This document shows, in pieces, positions 7,623 through 10,303 of a stretch of DNA of 10,303 nt (its first letter is position 1; each line of letters opens with the position of its first letter). The DNA lies in NCBI GenBank assembly GCA_003024985.2, contig PXIH01S0011207.1, one strand, 5' to 3'. The notes beneath the pieces are model-generated. The model did no database searches and was not told where the DNA came from. It worked only from the letters and a program-made list of their open reading frames with translations. Source of the DNA: Euperipatoides rowelli. Lineage: Eukaryota > Onychophora > Udeonychophora > Euonychophora > Peripatopsidae. The position numbers and the translations under genes were made by a program.

Positions 7623-7739
7623 GAAAGTGATGAAAGAGTTCACTTTGAAGTCTGGTTTTCTCTAGAGTATTTTGACACACACGAGAGTATTTACTTTCAG
7701 AGTACAATTCTTCGATGCTTCAAAGTCAAATTTTCCTAG

Positions 7740-8194
7740 TGGGTGCCTGGCTTTAGGTGTTCTGCAACCTTTGCTAATCATTTCTTTTGAAATAATATGG
7801 AAATTCTGCAGGATGACCAAATGTTGAATTGTGTGTCCTGCTTCATGTCACCATGTTATTACTTTAAATTAATCATCAATAATCTGAAAATAATAATATT
7901 AGTATTAAATGGAATATTTATTATAACATGTAAATTAATTATAAAATACATAATTAACTAATAAAATAAAGAAGAGTTAATAATGCATGATTTCTAAATT
8001 GGTGAATATCACCATTACATAGCAAAATGGTAAGGGGGAGTACCAGGGGGTAGGAGGAGTCACAACTTCAAATATCTTTAACCTGATTAGCTATATGATG
8101 ATTTACAACACCACACATCGTGTGGATGTGAAAAACTTGATTTTCAATATTTAGATTTGACCTAATATACATAATGCTTATAAAAATATATAAT
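7740..8194. other. AT-rich stretch without gene
   Basis: Mostly A/T-rich. It contains a G-rich patch (8034-8059, runs of G5, G5, GG, GG) and a small perfect hairpin CCACAC-ATC-GTGTGG (8112-8126). No coding potential recognised. Confidence 0.5.
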
Positions 8195-8202
8195 CTGTAT
8201 AT
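8195..8202 (+). repeat. Left target-site duplication of the hAT MITE
   Basis: CTGTATAT, matching TTGTATAT at 8635-8642 in 7 of 8 positions. Confidence 0.8.
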
Positions 8203-8634
8203 CGGAGGCTTCCAGCCTTTTTGTAACCCAGAGCACATTTTAAAATACCGGTAGGGTGGCGGGCACTCTATATTTTCTGTAATGATGAAAATATCTGTGC
8301 AGATGTCAAAACACAGTAGAATCTGGATTGTATCACATGTATTTAGACAATTCTCTAACTATCCCCACCGATACTCAATTCGGCCATCTGCATGCATCAC
8401 AATCAAGTTCATCCGCGTTAACTTGGCACAAAAGGTGGAATTAAAGAGGTCAATTTATAAGAAAACAACTGCCTAAAATTGGTTGCTTAACCACTCACAA
8501 TGTAAATCAATGGGATCCGGGCACCGCCAAATTAATGCAGACAAGTTTTTGTTTCATGGGCGAACAGCGGTGGGCACACACAAATTGGTCAATGGGCACC
8601 ATTGCGCCCAAGGGCATAAGGTTGGGAACCTCTG
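8203..8634 (+). mobile_element. hAT-superfamily MITE, 432 bp
   Basis: The left end CGGAGGCTTCCAGCCTT (8203-8219) and right end AAGGTTGGGAACCTCTG (8618-8634) are inverted repeats matching at 13 of 17 positions. The right end carries the typical CAGAGGTTCCCAACC terminus of hAT elements, while the left end has drifted. Flanking 8-mers CTGTATAT (8195-8202) and TTGTATAT (8635-8642) agree at 7 of 8, the expected hAT target duplication. GGGCAC occurs four times near the ends (8261, 8519, 8572, 8594), like the subterminal motifs bound by hAT transposases. There is no transposase: the 64-codon open frame at 8282-8476 has no hAT features. The diverged ends suggest an old, immobile copy. Confidence 0.88.
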
Positions 8635-8642
8635 TTGTATAT
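8635..8642 (+). repeat. Right target-site duplication of the hAT MITE
   Basis: TTGTATAT, directly after the terminal CTCTG of the element. Confidence 0.8.
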
Positions 8643-9190
8643 GATAGATATTTACACTATGAACTTTCTATATACACAGTACAATAATACACTATATTAC
8701 AGTATATACACAATAATGTATAAGTTATATGAATATAGTGGAAATTTAGATAAATTGTTTAGAAAATATATATTTGAACTCGTTGGCTATTTATATATAA
8801 AATATTCCAATATTGTTGTGCATTGGCTATATTTATGTAAATCCTCCAATGCTGCTTTCACCACTAATATTAGATATGACTAACCTTAGGATTGAATATA
8901 GACAGATAAATATGTAATTCTTGGTTAAAGGTTTATTGCACAATATATTACGTTTAAACTTAGAAGGATGTAGTTTTAAAATTAACCACTTTGTGTCGGA
9001 GAAAACAAACCAAAAAGTTTCTTAAATACTAAACTAGTCTAAACCTGTCGAAATCGAAGGTAATTGTTTTCTGGGCCCAAAATTTTGTGTCATGTTTGCA
9101 AGTATGGTAAACATTCCCATGTAATTTGCTCCCCCCTGCCCATAATCACCAAAAATGGCCAAGTCTATTTTCATTGTCTAAAATGATGGA
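8643..9190. other. AT-rich gene-free stretch with short direct repeats
   Basis: Imperfect local duplications are visible: CTATATACACAGTACAATAA near 8669 against GTATATACACAATAAT near 8702, and TTGGCTATTTATATATAAA near 8783 against TTGGCTATATTTATGTAAA near 8824. The 82-codon plus-strand open frame at 8635-8883 is Tyr/Asn/Ile-rich noise arising from these repeats. Confidence 0.5.
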
Positions 9191-9196
9191 ATTTAA

Positions 9197-9590
9197 CCCC
9201 CCCCCCCCTAGCACCCCCATGTGATTCTAGCTTCTAGGGTAACATGCATTTAAAATTTAAACTTAATCGGAGCATTTTAAAAATTTATATTTTTGACCCC
9301 CCCCCCCTACAACCCCCTGTAACCACCTAAGACCTTGACCTTTTATATACATATTCTAGACCTCTAGTGTGACAGAAATTTCAAATTGGAACTTAATCAG
9401 AGCATTTTAAAAAATTTAGATATTTGGATTTCCCTAGTACCCCATGTGACCACCTAGGACCTTGACATTTCATATACATATTCTATACCACTACGGGAAC
9501 ACAAATGTCAAATTTCAACTTAATTGGACAAACCATTGGGGAGAAAATGCAATTTAAAGAGTTCGGAATGACAGATAGATACACAGAGAA
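9197..9590 (+). repeat. About three copies of a roughly 127-bp tandem repeat with poly-C tracts
   Basis: Anchors recur: ACTTAATCGG (9261), ACTTAATCAG (9391) and ACTTAATTGG (9518), spaced 130 and 127 bases. ACCACCTAAGACCTTGAC and ACCACCTAGGACCTTGAC lead copies 2 and 3, followed by TATACATATTCTA in both. Copy 1 lacks about 30 bases of this block. Copies 1 and 2 start with C12 (9197-9208) and C11 (9297-9307), and copy 3 with only CCC. The last copy runs into a TGACAGATAGATACACAGAG tail. Repeats with a GACCTTGACC block and an AATTTCAACTTAAT block are common in marine invertebrate genomes, as far as I recall. Confidence 0.75.
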
Positions 9591-9819
9591 AATTTGTTTT
9601 TTGAATATAATAATTACTCTATGCATAATGATTTATTAAATTAGACAATTCACCTACAGGGCACATCATTAATTTCATATGCAATTTGCCTTTAATGTTA
9701 TTTATTTTTGTACATGTTATTAAATCCTTGTTTGAAAATTCTATATAAAAAAAAAAAAAATCTTCCAATATAATTGTCATATTTAATGTCTACTCTTTCC
9801 AACATAGTTAGATTTTTCC
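9591..9819. other. AT-rich sequence with an A14 run
   Basis: A14 lies at 9747-9760. It could be a retrotransposed poly-A tail, but I see no body or target duplication to go with it. Confidence 0.4.
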
Positions 9820-10197
9820 TCATTGTTTCTTTAATGCATTTGAAGTTAACACGTTACAGTTAAAACAGGCTCCATGATTGTTTTCAAACTCTTTTTATTT
9901 CTCTTTCTTAATTGAGTTGTCTACACAACTCCAACATATTTTCTTTTGTATTTCGACTTTTTGTTTTGATTTTATTTAAGTTCTCCCTTTTGTTGTGGTT
10001 AGGTTAATGTTCCGTTCCTTACAAATAAAAGTTTCTGCTGAAACAAAAGTGCCCCCACACTGCTTCAAACTATTGAATTAAAAGAATCTAATTGGCCTTT
10101 TCAAAACTGTCTAATGTAATGTTTGACGACACTTATAAATTCACTTAGTCTTTTTTGCCAAAGCAGCAGTACGTGTTCTAAATAAGTAAGGAACTTA
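9820..10197 (-). pseudogene. Decayed Cys-pair-rich coding fossil, possibly zinc-finger
   Basis: One minus-strand frame of about 125 codons reads as protein between scattered stops (TGA 10143..10141, others near 10110 and 10080, TAA 9978..9976, one near 9900, TGA 9822..9820) with no frame change. Four cysteine sites recur: IYKCRQTL, KQCGGTFVSAETF, KICWSCVDN and GACFNCNVLTSNALKKQ. The last looks like a C2H2 finger (CxxCN...L..H) with the first His changed to Gln and two residues missing from the usual spacing. The QCGGTF block resembles the CxxCGxxF of the same fold with its first Cys lost. Basic and Lys-rich linkers fit a DNA-binding protein. Identification is by pattern only; an unrelated Cys-rich transposon protein is possible. 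Confidence 0.38.
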
Positions 10198-10275
10198 TCA
10201 AACAATTACGAAAAAATAAAAAAATATAAAAATGATTTTGTGACTGACATTGGGGTTACATTTGTATTTGTTTCA

Positions 10276-10284
10276 CCCCCCCCC
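10276..10284 (+). repeat. Poly-C tract (C9)
   Basis: Short C9 run near the right edge, similar to the C11-C12 tracts that open units of the 9197-9590 array. The flanking sequence does not match that repeat. Confidence 0.5.
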
Positions 10285-10303
10285 TTTATTAGTGTTTTAT
10301 ATA

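Noticed and set aside
8282-8476. 64-codon plus-strand open frame inside the hAT MITE
   Set aside because: No transposase features; MITEs carry chance open frames.
8635-8883. 82-codon plus-strand open frame
   Set aside because: Composed of Tyr/Ile/Asn/Ser from A/T-rich local duplications, starting in the MITE target duplication.

Overview
The window looks like AT-rich, repeat-rich nuclear DNA from a metazoan, most likely an invertebrate. There is no bacterial-style gene packing, no long intact reading frame, and no rRNA or intact tRNA gene. It contains a hAT-type MITE, a second terminal-inverted-repeat element on a TTAA site, a tRNA-derived SINE-like unit, minisatellites, short TTAGGG runs, and decayed coding stretches. 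Two N characters (1199 and 7370) mark uncertain assembly. The species cannot be named from the sequence.

Every coding-like stretch I could support is on the minus strand and broken. From right to left these are: a Cys-pair-rich, zinc-finger-like fossil (about 10197 to 9820); a MADF-like exon ending in a good splice donor (7510 to 7329); a long decayed reading frame (about 7038 to 5395) whose motifs match an uncharacterised, often repetitive invertebrate protein family, possibly transposase-related; a short hAT-like fragment (4328 to 4137); an unrecognised protein that alternates between two frames (3496 to about 2480); a 57-codon open stretch (2287 to 2117) that ends exactly at the target site of the TTAA element; and a fragment with two internal TAG codons at the left edge (about 355 to 1). 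The last three may be pieces of one gene or element split by insertions, but this is inference.

Repeats fill much of the rest: the TTAA-flanked element (890-2113, TIRs of about 80 bp), a four-copy 53-bp tandem array (5074-5285) leading into a SINE-like unit with one B-box-like sequence and a T8 tract, the 432-bp hAT MITE with a 7/8-matching 8-bp target duplication (8203-8634), and a roughly 127-bp tandem repeat with poly-C tracts (9197-9590).

I see no new functional system here. The most useful points are the family-level match of the 7.0-5.4 kb fossil, the possible splice joining it to the MADF-like exon, the element that interrupts a reading frame at its TTAA site, and the SINE-like unit with a multiplied A-box.
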